A stretch of DNA of 64,000 nucleotides from Dongia_B soli. Its GTDB lineage: Bacteria; Pseudomonadota; Alphaproteobacteria; Dongiales; Dongiaceae. How positions within the stretch are numbered: the stretch's first letter is position 1; each line of letters begins with the position of its first letter. The position numbers were made by a program, and so were the translations under genes. This document shows positions 8,810 to 16,977 of this stretch, in pieces. The DNA lies in contig NZ_JAXCLW010000005.1 in assembly GCF_034044715.1 (NCBI RefSeq), positions 124,001 through 188,000 on the forward strand, in the 5' to 3' direction. The notes beneath the pieces were generated by a model. It ran no database searches. It was not told where the DNA came from and saw nothing but the letters and a program-made list of their open reading frames with translations.

Positions 8810-9930
8810 TGCAAGCATTCCCTGTCCAGGACAGTTCCCATATCGCCCAGGTGCGGCGCGACATCCTCGCCACCGCCCAGCGGATCGGTTTCGACACGAT
8901 CGAACAGGGGCGGGTCGCCATCGTCGTCACCGAGCTTGCCACCAACCTTCTCAAACATGCAGGCGGCGGCATCCTGCTGGTGGAAAACCAGCCCGCTTTC
9001 GCCGATCCGGTCCTGGATTGCGTGGCCCTGGACAAAGGCCCCGGCATGCATGACATCGCCGCTTGCCTGGGCGATGGCTATTCGACGGCCGGCAGTGCCG
9101 GTAGCGGCCTCGGTGCCGTGCTGCGTCAGGCCGACCTGGTCGATATCTATTCTCAACCGCAAAGCGGGACAGTACTTTTCGTCAGGCTGCGGCCCGGAGA
9201 GTCGAAGGGGGCACAACCGGTCCCCGCGTCGCGGAACCCTTCGACCGCGCGGTTGTTTAGCCCGGGCAAAATTGCGAGTGGTGAGACCGAAGGCTGGGAT
9301 GTTGAAAACTGGGGTGGCGTCTGCGTGGCGAAACCGGGAGAAGATGTTAGCGGCGACAACTGGCAAGTCAAACGGCGTGACGACGGCTTGATCGCGGTTA
9401 CGGTGGACGGGCTTGGCCATGGCATGCTGGCGGCGGAGGCGGCAAATGCCGCTTTGGCCATTTTCGATCAGCATTATCAGCGCCGGCCGGCGGAAATCAT
9501 CAATGCCATGCATGCCGGCATGCGCCATACGAGGGGCGCAGCGATCGGCATCGCGCATCTCGACCGGGTCGCTCAAAGCGTGCATTTTGCCGGCATCGGC
9601 AATATCGCGGCGGCATTGATATCCGCGGAAGCGGGCCCGGCCCAGGAGGCGTCAGCGTTGCGGCGCGGTCCCCGTCGCATGGTGTCGCAAAATGGTACGG
9701 TCGGCCATGCCCTGCGCCGGGTCCAGGAAATGGATTATCCTTTCGATCCGGTGCAAGGCGGCGGAGAGGCGATGGTCATCATGCAATCCGATGGCATTGC
9801 CAGTTCCTGGTCGCTCGATGCTTATCCCGGCCTGACCGATCATCATCCATTGACCATCGCGGCGACGCTTTACCGGGATTTCCGGCGTGGCCGGGACGAC
9901 GCCACAGTCTTGGTGACGCAGGTTAGGTGA
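8806..9930 (+). CDS. RsbT-like ATPase fused to RsbX/SpoIIE-type PP2C phosphatase
   Basis: 374 residues. Residues 1-130 are a second GHKL ATPase (N-box TELATNLLKHAGGG, then DKGPGM and GLGAVLRQADL). Residues about 165-374 are a SpoIIE/RsbX-like PP2C domain with the metal-binding VDGLGHGMLAAEAA and the late DDATVLV block. RsbX resets the Bacillus stressosome by dephosphorylating RsbR and RsbS. Here one chain carries both a kinase-like and a phosphatase domain. It overlaps rsbT by 4 bases and is followed one base later by the hybrid kinase gene, so it lies in the same operon. Whether the ATPase half still phosphorylates STAS partners cannot be told from sequence. Confidence 0.9.
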   Translation: MMQAFPVQDSSHIAQVRRDILATAQRIGFDTIEQGRVAIVVTELATNLLKHAGGGILLVENQPAFADPVLDCVALDKGPGMHDIAACLGDGYSTAGSAGSGLGAVLRQADLVDIYSQPQSGTVLFVRLRPGESKGAQPVPASRNPSTARLFSPGKIASGETEGWDVENWGGVCVAKPGEDVSGDNWQVKRRDDGLIAVTVDGLGHGMLAAEAANAALAIFDQHYQRRPAEIINAMHAGMRHTRGAAIGIAHLDRVAQSVHFAGIGNIAAALISAEAGPAQEASALRRGPRRMVSQNGTVGHALRRVQEMDYPFDPVQGGGEAMVIMQSDGIASSWSLDAYPGLTDHHPLTIAATLYRDFRRGRDDATVLVTQVR

Positions 9931-9931
9931 G

Positions 9932-11767
9932 ATGCAGCAGGCGGTGACCAGTCCGGGCTTGATCGACCTCGCCGGATATCCGATCCGCAGCGAGAGCGAC
10001 ATTGTCCTGATCCGTCAGCAGGCCCAGCGCCTGGCCCAGGGTCTCGGTTTCGACCGCCAGGATCAGACGCGGATCGCCACGGCGGTGTCGGAGATCGTCC
10101 GCAACGCTTTGCAGCATGGCGGCGGCGGCACGATTAAATTCGCCATCGAAGCTCCGGTCGAGGCATCGGCCGAGACATCCGTGGCGGCACGGGATGAAAC
10201 CCAATATCTCGTCGCCGATATCGGCGACTGCGGCCCCGGCATCGAGCAACTGGAAGATGTGCTGCAGGGTCGGGGCGGGAACAATGCCGTCGGCCTGGTC
10301 GCGGCGCGCCGGTTGATGGAACGGTTCGAGATCGACAGCTCCCCGGCGACCGGCACGCATATCCGCATGAAGAAGCGCTTGCCGCGCAGTTATGCCTTGG
10401 ATGATGGCGCATTGAAGACGCTGACGGCCGGCCTTTCCGCCCGCGCGGCCGAGGAGCCGGTGGCGTTGGTCCAGCATCTCAACCACGAGCTCGCTCTTTG
10501 CCTGGAGGAATTAAACAGCCGCCAGGAAGAGCTGGAACGGTTGAGCGCCGAGCTTGAGGACACCAATCGCGGCGTCGTTGCGCTTTATTCGGAGCTCGAC
10601 GACAAGGCCGAGGAGCTGAAGCAGGCGAGCGAGCTGAAGTCGCGCTTCCTGTCCAACATGGGACATGAATTCCGCACGCCGCTGAATTCCATCCTCGCTC
10701 TTTCCGGTTTGTTGCTGGACGGGCTCGATGGCAGCCTGACCAGCGAACAGTCGCGCCAAGTCACCTATATCCGCCACGCGGCGGAAGGATTGACCGAACT
10801 GGTCAATGATCTGCTGGACCTCGCCAAGGTGGAATCGGGCAATGTCGATCTGCGGCCGCGCGATTTCACCGTGCATGAATTGTTCGGCAGCCTGCGCGGC
10901 ATGTTGAAGCCACTCTCGCTCAATGACCAGGTCGCGCTGATTTTCGACGAGGGCCGGGACCTACCCCCCTTGCGCACCGATATGGGAAAGCTGTCGCAGA
11001 TCCTGCGCAACTTCATTTCCAATGCGCTCAAATTCACCGAGGAAGGCGAAGTCCGGGTGACTGCGCGGCTGACCCCGGATCGGCGGCGCATGGTCTTCGC
11101 CGTGCGCGATACCGGCATCGGCATTGCACCGGAACATCACGAAGCGGTTTTCGACGAATTTCTTCAGATCGAGAACCGGCTTCAGGCGCGCTACAAGGGC
11201 ACTGGCCTCGGCCTGCCGCTGTCCCGCAAGCTGGCGGAACTTCTGGGCGGCGAAGTGACGCTGGAAAGCCAGCTGGGCGAGGGTTCGACCTTCACCCTTT
11301 ATATTCCCGCCAGCGGCGGCCATGCGCCGGCGGCAGACTCCGAGCAAGCGCGCGAGAGCGGATTGGCACCGCAGCAAAGCGCCTTCGCAGCCAAGAGCAT
11401 TCTCGTCATCGACGATGAGGAAGCCTTCCGCTATGTGCTGCGCCAGCTCATGGTCGATACCGGCTATCGCATCCTGGAGGCCAATGATGGGGCCGCCGGC
11501 CTGGACCTGATGCGAGCGCAGCACCCGGACGCGGTTTTCCTGGATTTGCAGATGCCGGCGATGAACGGGTATCAGGTGCTGGATAGACTGGCAGCCGACC
11601 CGGCCCTGAAGGATATCCCGGTCGTCATCTGCACGTCTTCCGTGCTGGATGCCGCGGACCGCGACCGGCTCGCCGCCGCGACCGCTGTCCTGCCGAAAAA
11701 TGAGCTGACGCGCGACGCGGTCTCGGCCATGCTGAAGCAGCTTCATCTGGCGGAAGGGGGCAAATGA
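9932..11767 (+). CDS. Hybrid histidine kinase with N-terminal RsbT-like ATPase domain
   Basis: 611 residues in four parts. Residues 1-150 are a third RsbT-like GHKL domain (SEIVRNALQHGGGG, DCGPGI). A long coiled coil (about 175-235) follows. Next are HisKA with SNMGHEFRTPLNSI (phospho-His245) and a HATPase domain (RNFISNALKFTEEG, DTGIGIAP, TGLGLPLS). A C-terminal receiver has D538 in FLDLQMP and a Lys in LPKNEL. No membrane segment or PAS domain is seen, so it is cytoplasmic. Fusion to an RsbT-like module and its place in the rsb operon suggest that stressosome output is passed into a phosphorelay. It starts one base after the PP2C gene. Confidence 0.9.
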   Translation: MQQAVTSPGLIDLAGYPIRSESDIVLIRQQAQRLAQGLGFDRQDQTRIATAVSEIVRNALQHGGGGTIKFAIEAPVEASAETSVAARDETQYLVADIGDCGPGIEQLEDVLQGRGGNNAVGLVAARRLMERFEIDSSPATGTHIRMKKRLPRSYALDDGALKTLTAGLSARAAEEPVALVQHLNHELALCLEELNSRQEELERLSAELEDTNRGVVALYSELDDKAEELKQASELKSRFLSNMGHEFRTPLNSILALSGLLLDGLDGSLTSEQSRQVTYIRHAAEGLTELVNDLLDLAKVESGNVDLRPRDFTVHELFGSLRGMLKPLSLNDQVALIFDEGRDLPPLRTDMGKLSQILRNFISNALKFTEEGEVRVTARLTPDRRRMVFAVRDTGIGIAPEHHEAVFDEFLQIENRLQARYKGTGLGLPLSRKLAELLGGEVTLESQLGEGSTFTLYIPASGGHAPAADSEQARESGLAPQQSAFAAKSILVIDDEEAFRYVLRQLMVDTGYRILEANDGAAGLDLMRAQHPDAVFLDLQMPAMNGYQVLDRLAADPALKDIPVVICTSSVLDAADRDRLAAATAVLPKNELTRDAVSAMLKQLHLAEGGK

Positions 11768-11798
11768 TGCGCGATTGCGGTCACAGGCAAGTCGTCAC

Positions 11799-13475
11799 AT
11801 GAACAATTCCGGCGTCACCATCCTGAATGTCGATGATACCGAAGCGCTGCGCTATGCGAAGTCGCGCATCCTGAACCGCGCCGGCTATGCAGTGCGCGAG
11901 GCGAGCACCGGGCATGATGCCCTGCGCGAAGTGGAAACGTCGCAGCCTGCCTTGGTGCTCCTCGACGTCAAATTGCCCGATATCAGCGGCACCGAGGTTT
12001 GCCGGCTGATCAAGCAGCGTTACCCTTCGGTGCTGATCCTGCAAACCTCGGCGACCTATGTGACCGGGGCCGACCGTGTCGCCGGCCTGGACAGCGGGGC
12101 CGATGCCTATCTCATTCAACCGGTGGAGCCCGAGGAACTGGTCGCGGCGGTGCGCGCGCTTCTGCGCCTGCAGGCGGCCGAGGAGGCCTTGCGCCAAGCC
12201 AATGAGGGTCTGGAGCAGCGTGTCGCCGAACGTACCCGTGAATTGGAGGAAGCCAATCGGAGATTGCGCCATGAGGCGGAAGAGCGCGCCCGTGCCGAGG
12301 CGGCGTTGCGGCAAAGCCAGAAGATGGAAGCACTCGGGCAATTGACCGGCGGCATCGCCCATGACTTCAACAATCTACTGGGGGCGATTTCCGGCAGCCT
12401 GCAATTGATGCAGCGCCGGATCAAATCCGGACGCGTCGATGTCGAGCGCTATATCGAGGCGGCTCTATTCGGCACCAATCGCGCGGCGAAACTGACCAGC
12501 CGCCTGCTGGCTTTCTCGCGTCAGCAGCCGCTCAATCTGCGCTCGGTCAACGTCAATGACCTGGCGCGCGGCATGCTGGATATGCTGCGCCGGACGATGG
12601 GCGAGCAGATCAAGGTGGAGCTGGATCTGCAGGCCGAGCCCGCCTGGACGAGATGCGATGAAAACCAGCTTGAGAATGCCTTGCTCAATCTCGCCATCAA
12701 TGCCCGCGATGCCATGCCGAGCGGCGGCCATTTCCGGATCGAAACGCGGAACGAGACCTTGCAGAACGGGTTGCGGGACGAACTGGTCAATCTGGCGCCA
12801 GGGAATTATGTTACTCTGGCGGTCGTGGATACCGGCTCCGGCATGACGGCGGAGGTGAAGAAGCGGGCGATGGAACCCTTCTTCACCACCAAGCCGATCG
12901 GCCAGGGAACCGGGCTCGGCCTCAGCATGATTTACGGGCTGATGACGCAATCTGGCGGTGCGCTTGTGCTGGAGAGCGAGGTCAATCGCGGTACCAGCGT
13001 CAAGCTCTACCTGAAGCGGGAGGAGCCCGCCTCTGCCATGGCGCGGCACGCCCCTGATGGGGAAACGGAAATGCCGAAGATCGAAGCGACCATCCTGGTC
13101 GTGGAGGATGAGGAACTCCTCCGCTCAATGATGATCGAAGTGCTGCAGGAGGAAAACTACCAGACCCTGGCGGCCCATGACGGTCCAAGCGCGCTGGAGC
13201 AGTTGAACGGCGACGCTCCAATCGACCTGCTGGTGACGGATGTCGGCCTGCCGGGCATCAATGGCCGCCAGCTGGTGGAGCGCGCCCGCACAATCAAGCC
13301 GGATCTGAAAATCCTCTTCGTTACCGGCTATTCCCGCGACCTCCTGCGCCGGCAAATGGCCGAACCGGGCGAGGATGAAAGCGCCCACTGGATCAAGGGC
13401 ATCGAAATCCTGCGCAAACCCTTCGAACTAACTGACTTCAGCCAGACCGTCAGGGGCATTCTGACGGGCGAGTAA
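11799..13475 (+). CDS. Hybrid histidine kinase, receiver-HisKA-HATPase-receiver
   Basis: 558 residues from ATG 11799 (an in-frame TTG at 11775 is the alternative; neither has a strong ribosome site). Receiver 1 (residues 5-120) has D56 in LLDVKLP but Gln107 where the conserved switch Lys normally lies (LIQPVEP). A coiled coil (about 130-180) leads to HisKA with GGIAHDFNNLL (His188), then a HATPase with the GTGLGLSMIYG block. The C-terminal receiver has D481 in VTDVGLP and a normal LRKPF. It is the last gene of the stressosome cluster, 31 bases after the previous stop. Probably phosphotransfer partner of the single receiver at 6593, but specificity is not predictable here. Confidence 0.88.
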   Translation: MNNSGVTILNVDDTEALRYAKSRILNRAGYAVREASTGHDALREVETSQPALVLLDVKLPDISGTEVCRLIKQRYPSVLILQTSATYVTGADRVAGLDSGADAYLIQPVEPEELVAAVRALLRLQAAEEALRQANEGLEQRVAERTRELEEANRRLRHEAEERARAEAALRQSQKMEALGQLTGGIAHDFNNLLGAISGSLQLMQRRIKSGRVDVERYIEAALFGTNRAAKLTSRLLAFSRQQPLNLRSVNVNDLARGMLDMLRRTMGEQIKVELDLQAEPAWTRCDENQLENALLNLAINARDAMPSGGHFRIETRNETLQNGLRDELVNLAPGNYVTLAVVDTGSGMTAEVKKRAMEPFFTTKPIGQGTGLGLSMIYGLMTQSGGALVLESEVNRGTSVKLYLKREEPASAMARHAPDGETEMPKIEATILVVEDEELLRSMMIEVLQEENYQTLAAHDGPSALEQLNGDAPIDLLVTDVGLPGINGRQLVERARTIKPDLKILFVTGYSRDLLRRQMAEPGEDESAHWIKGIEILRKPFELTDFSQTVRGILTGE

Positions 13476-13528
13476 GGCGTCGAGTGCGATCGTCCTGCGC
13501 TCATCCGACATCATGCGCGACCTCCACC

Positions 13529-13681
13529 ATGGACCCTCGGGTCAAGCCCGAGGGTGACAAGCGAAGCGGTGGTTGCGCCGTGCGATGGCATTCTCGTTCG
13601 TGACGAGGCTATCGGCACATCCGTCGCATGACGCTAGAAGCAAACAAGGTTGTCACCCTCGGGCTTGACCCGAGGGTCCAT
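13529..13681. repeat. Paired-palindrome element (copy 1)
   Basis: Left end 13529-13560 reads ATGGACCCTCGGGTCAAGCC onward. The right end at 13650-13681 is its reverse complement, giving terminal inverted repeats that are themselves palindromic. Total 153 bp. Confidence 0.85.
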
Positions 13682-13752
13682 CGTCGCGACTGATGGCTGG
13701 CTGCTGTTCCGCCTCGCGCTATTGTCTTCCAACATCATGCGCGACCTTCACC

Positions 13753-13784
13753 ATGGACCCTCGGGTCAAGCCCGAGGGTGACAA
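13753..13784. repeat. Single palindrome end (copy 2, lacks right partner)
   Basis: A 32-bp copy identical to 13529-13560. It came with the second half of the 120-bp direct duplication (13732-13850), which copied only the left part of the element. Confidence 0.8.
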
Positions 13785-14097
13785 GCGAAGCGGTGGTTGC
13801 GCCGGCGATGGCATTCTCGTTCGTGACGAGGCTATCCGCACATCCGTCGCGCACCCGCCAGGACAACAAAGGTTGTTCCCAGGGCCGACTTCAGTCTCCA
13901 CCGCTCGAGCAATTGAAACCTACAGCCTGTAAAACCTGCAATCGAACTTTTTCCTGGAATCACACCCGGAAGCTACACACCACCATGGGGACGTGTTCCT
14001 CACCGGGAGTGGAGCGGATAGGTTTAACATCGCCCTTGCCGAGTTTCAGTTTTCCGGGGTATCGAGAAAGAGGCTCGACGGAAAAGCAGAGGGGACC

Positions 14098-15984
14098 ATG
14101 CCGGCTTGGCTTAAGGGTGTCTGCGGCGCAGCTGTGCTCGCGGGGTCGCTCGTCTTCTCACCGCCGCTTTGGTCATCACCGGCCCAGGCCGAACATGAGG
14201 CCGACTATGAGACGGTGCAGCGAGGCGAGCTGACGCTCAGTGAGCTGCAAAAGGGCAAGGTCTCGGGCTTGGTGGAAAATCGCTGGTTCGCGCCCGGCGC
14301 GGATGCCGAACCGGCGCATGAAGAGTTCACCGGCACGCTCATCGTTCCCGAAAGCCAGATGAGCACGGAACCGGCGAAATTCACCAGCCGCTCGGTCCAG
14401 GGCAAGGACCCGAAAATCTTTCCGGCCCTGCGGCTGTCGTTTTTTACCTATAAGGGCGATCTGGTGCCGGTATCGCAGGATGTGATCCGCGCCGGTTCCA
14501 TTTCCGGCACCCGCAGCTATTGGGACATCATCGTGCAGCCCGGCAAGCTCTGGTCGGAAGCCGGCGACAAGGGCTGGTCGCGCGCCTCATTCCCCTTCGC
14601 CTTGGCCAATTCGCGCGAAGGCGAGACCCATAACGGCGTCGCCACCTTCCTTTATAAGGGCAACCGCATCAGCCGGCTGCAATATCAGGTCGTGCAGCAG
14701 ACCTCGCCCTATAATGTGGTGGATTATTTCACCGCCTGGGGCACGGTCTGGGCCGGTGTCACCCAAACGGTGGAAGCGAGCGGCGCCGAGGATCGCGGCC
14801 TGCCGGTCAATCTGACCAAGTTGAAGGCGACCTATCAGCAAGATATCGACGACCGTTTGCTGATCAAAAGCTGGGATGATCTCGGCAATCGCGTCGGGGC
14901 CGCGAAGCTGAAAGATTTCGACAGCGCCATGTCGCCCTCCGACCTGCTGGTCAGCGGGCTCTATTTCGACGGCAAGCTCTATCTGAAGGAATGCAACAGT
15001 GCCGCCGGCCCACTGCCTTATTGCGACCGCCAGCGTTTCGGCGTCTGGTCGATGGGCAATTCGCTGACCAACCTGGTTGCCTTGCTGCGCCTCGGCCAGA
15101 AATACGGACCGGAAATCTATAATGAGAAGATCGTCGATTACATCCGCCCCGGCTATAACGGGGATGATTGGGCCGACGTCACCTTTGTCGATGCCCTGAA
15201 CATGGCGACCGGTATCGGCCGGGGCAGTATCAAGCGCGATCCCAATAATATCGCCGATGGTTATATCGACGAAGCCTATGGCCGCTGGTATGAGGCGCGC
15301 GGCATCCAGCAGAAACTCGACTGGCTGTTCAAGGACGGGCAGAAATATCCCTGGAAGCCGGGCGAGGTGGCGCGGCTGCGAGATGAGGACATGTTCCTGC
15401 TCGGCGTGGCGATGGATCGCCTGGTCAAGCGCAAGGAAGGTGCGCAGGCCGATATTTGGTCGCTGCTGATGAAAGAGGTCTATGCACCGATCGGCATTCG
15501 CTATGCACCGACCGACCGCACCATCGAGGCAAAGGGCGAGGGCGCCTATACCGCCAAAGGCGGCCAGCCGCTGATGGCCTTCGGCTATTATCCGACCTTG
15601 GCCGACATGGTGAAGATCGCGCAATTGCTGCAACATGGCGGCTGGCATGCGGGCCGCCTCCTGCTCGACGACAAAAAGCTCGCCGAGCTTCTGCCGGCGA
15701 AAGCGGGCGTGAATCCCAAGCTGCGCGGCCTGCCGACCGGCAACTTCAACAAATATGGGGAACTTACCTATGCCTGGTCGCTATGGCAGGCACCCTTCGA
15801 TTCCGCGGAAGGCTGTACCCTTCGCGTGCCGCAGATGGATGGCTGGGGCGGCAATTACATTGTCATGATGCCGGGACACATCACGGCAATCCGCCTCGGC
15901 AAAAGCTGGAAGCCTGATGCCGATGTCGCCGACACGACCGGCATGATGCAGGTCGCCAACCGGCTGACGTCTTTCTGTCACTGA
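14098..15984 (+). CDS. Secreted beta-lactamase-family (class C-like) protein, catalytic residues lost
   Basis: 628 residues with a signal peptide ending near SSPAQA. It is a close paralogue of the protein at 25150-26946 along its whole length. In that paralogue the serine-hydrolase motif SxxK is SVTK (Ser295, Lys298). Here the same place reads SMGN (Ser318, Asn321). The general-base Tyr (RYRDED in the paralogue, Tyr404) is Leu427 (RLRDED). With both residues gone it is probably a non-catalytic relative or binds rather than hydrolyses its ligand. The start is ATG 14098 with AGAGGGG ahead of it; the longer open frame lacks a ribosome site and would bury the signal peptide. Substrate unknown; penicillin-binding-protein-like or esterase folds are possible. 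Confidence 0.85.
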   Translation: MPAWLKGVCGAAVLAGSLVFSPPLWSSPAQAEHEADYETVQRGELTLSELQKGKVSGLVENRWFAPGADAEPAHEEFTGTLIVPESQMSTEPAKFTSRSVQGKDPKIFPALRLSFFTYKGDLVPVSQDVIRAGSISGTRSYWDIIVQPGKLWSEAGDKGWSRASFPFALANSREGETHNGVATFLYKGNRISRLQYQVVQQTSPYNVVDYFTAWGTVWAGVTQTVEASGAEDRGLPVNLTKLKATYQQDIDDRLLIKSWDDLGNRVGAAKLKDFDSAMSPSDLLVSGLYFDGKLYLKECNSAAGPLPYCDRQRFGVWSMGNSLTNLVALLRLGQKYGPEIYNEKIVDYIRPGYNGDDWADVTFVDALNMATGIGRGSIKRDPNNIADGYIDEAYGRWYEARGIQQKLDWLFKDGQKYPWKPGEVARLRDEDMFLLGVAMDRLVKRKEGAQADIWSLLMKEVYAPIGIRYAPTDRTIEAKGEGAYTAKGGQPLMAFGYYPTLADMVKIAQLLQHGGWHAGRLLLDDKKLAELLPAKAGVNPKLRGLPTGNFNKYGELTYAWSLWQAPFDSAEGCTLRVPQMDGWGGNYIVMMPGHITAIRLGKSWKPDADVADTTGMMQVANRLTSFCH

Positions 15985-16000
15985 CGATTTGCTGCCACGC

Positions 16001-16321
16001 TCAGTTTCCCGAGACCAGCTTGAGGCCGATGACGCCGGCCAGGATGAGGCCGATGCAAGCGATCCGCATCGGTGCCGCGGAATCGCCGAGGAGCAGGATG
16101 CCAATAATGGCTGTTCCGGCCGCACCGATACCGGTCCAGACCGCATAGCCGGTGCCAACTGGCAAGGTGCGAAGCGAGATCGACAGAAGAACGACGCTCG
16201 ATAAGCCGGTGGCGACCGTCAGCAGTGCGGGTATCAAGCGCGTAAAGCCGGCTGACGACTTCATGAAGAAAGCGAAGGCGATTTCGAGAAGGCCGGCCAA
16301 GCCAAGTAGTGTCCAAGCCAT
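16001..16321 (-). CDS. sugE: SugE/Gdx-type small multidrug resistance exporter
   Basis: 106 residues, four transmembrane helices. The helix-1 glutamate lies in GLLEIAFAF, and the segment LPVGTGYAVWTGIGAAG plus LLLGDSAAPMRI is the SugE/Gdx subtype of the SMR family. Members exchange guanidinium or quaternary cations for protons as antiparallel dimers in the inner membrane. It follows the AhpD-like gene on the same strand after 83 bases, with no clear terminator between. I see no guanidine riboswitch upstream. Confidence 0.88.
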   Translation of the reverse strand: MAWTLLGLAGLLEIAFAFFMKSSAGFTRLIPALLTVATGLSSVVLLSISLRTLPVGTGYAVWTGIGAAGTAIIGILLLGDSAAPMRIACIGLILAGVIGLKLVSGN

Positions 16322-16404
16322 ATGCGACAGGTCCCTTGAAGAATTGCAAGAAGCGAGCGCCGGCTCATAGATCCGTCCATGGCGGAAGCGCTCGCTATTG
16401 AGGT

Positions 16405-16860
16405 TTATGCTTTGGCAACGGCCGCTGGTGTCGAGCGGAACGCGACCCCGAAGCGATTGAAGGCGTTCATCAGGCCGATCGCATAGGTGAGATCGGCAAG
16501 TTCGCTCTCGCTGAACTCGGCGGCAGCAGCCTGGTAGTCTGCATCGGGAATGCCGGTCTCGGCGACGCGGGTCACGGTTTCCGCCCAAGCGAGTGCGGCC
16601 TGCTCGCGCGCGGTGAAGACCTTGCCGGCATCGCGCCAGACGGGGACCAGGACGAGCTTGTCCACCGCCAGGCCGGATTTGAGCAGGTCGCGAGAATGCA
16701 TGTCGATGCAAAAGGCGCAGCCATTGATCAGCGAAACCCGCAGATAGACAAGATTGATCAATGCGTTTGGCAGGCTGCTTTTTTGCAGGGTGACATATAC
16801 CCCGCCGAAAGCCTTGTAGCCCTCAGGCGAGGCCTTGGCGTAGTCGATACGGTTGGTCAT
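16405..16860 (-). CDS. AhpD-like / carboxymuconolactone decarboxylase family protein
   Basis: 151 residues with the redox motif NGCAFCIDMHS (Cys48, Cys51, His55) and the conserved upstream Tyr-Leu-Arg stretch. AhpD-like members reduce peroxides or act as thiol antioxidants; they form oligomers in the cytoplasm. ATG 16860 is chosen because AAGGA precedes it and the family starts there; an upstream in-frame ATG would add 15 unrelated residues. It lies between the MocR regulator and sugE on one strand, so it may share regulation with both. Confidence 0.87.
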   Translation of the reverse strand: MTNRIDYAKASPEGYKAFGGVYVTLQKSSLPNALINLVYLRVSLINGCAFCIDMHSRDLLKSGLAVDKLVLVPVWRDAGKVFTAREQAALAWAETVTRVAETGIPDADYQAAAAEFSESELADLTYAIGLMNAFNRFGVAFRSTPAAVAKA

Positions 16861-16977
16861 GACGAAATCCTTAAGCTTGTAATCAAGGACTTCATCGTGA
16901 TGCATCTTGGCCTAGGAGGGGAGATCCAAGAATGATCTTCCGTACTAGGGCATGATTCTGCCGGCTTCGCTAAATGG

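Larger units (their letters stand above)
13476..14097. other. 622-bp intergenic region with three palindromic repeats and a 120-bp direct duplication
   Basis: No convincing gene. It holds three copies of the dispersed 32-bp palindrome (13529, 13650 and 13753). A 120-bp block at 13508-13627 recurs at 13732-13850 with only three differences (two substitutions and a one-base gap). The last 150 bases before the hydrolase start contain no recognisable promoter. Confidence 0.75.
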
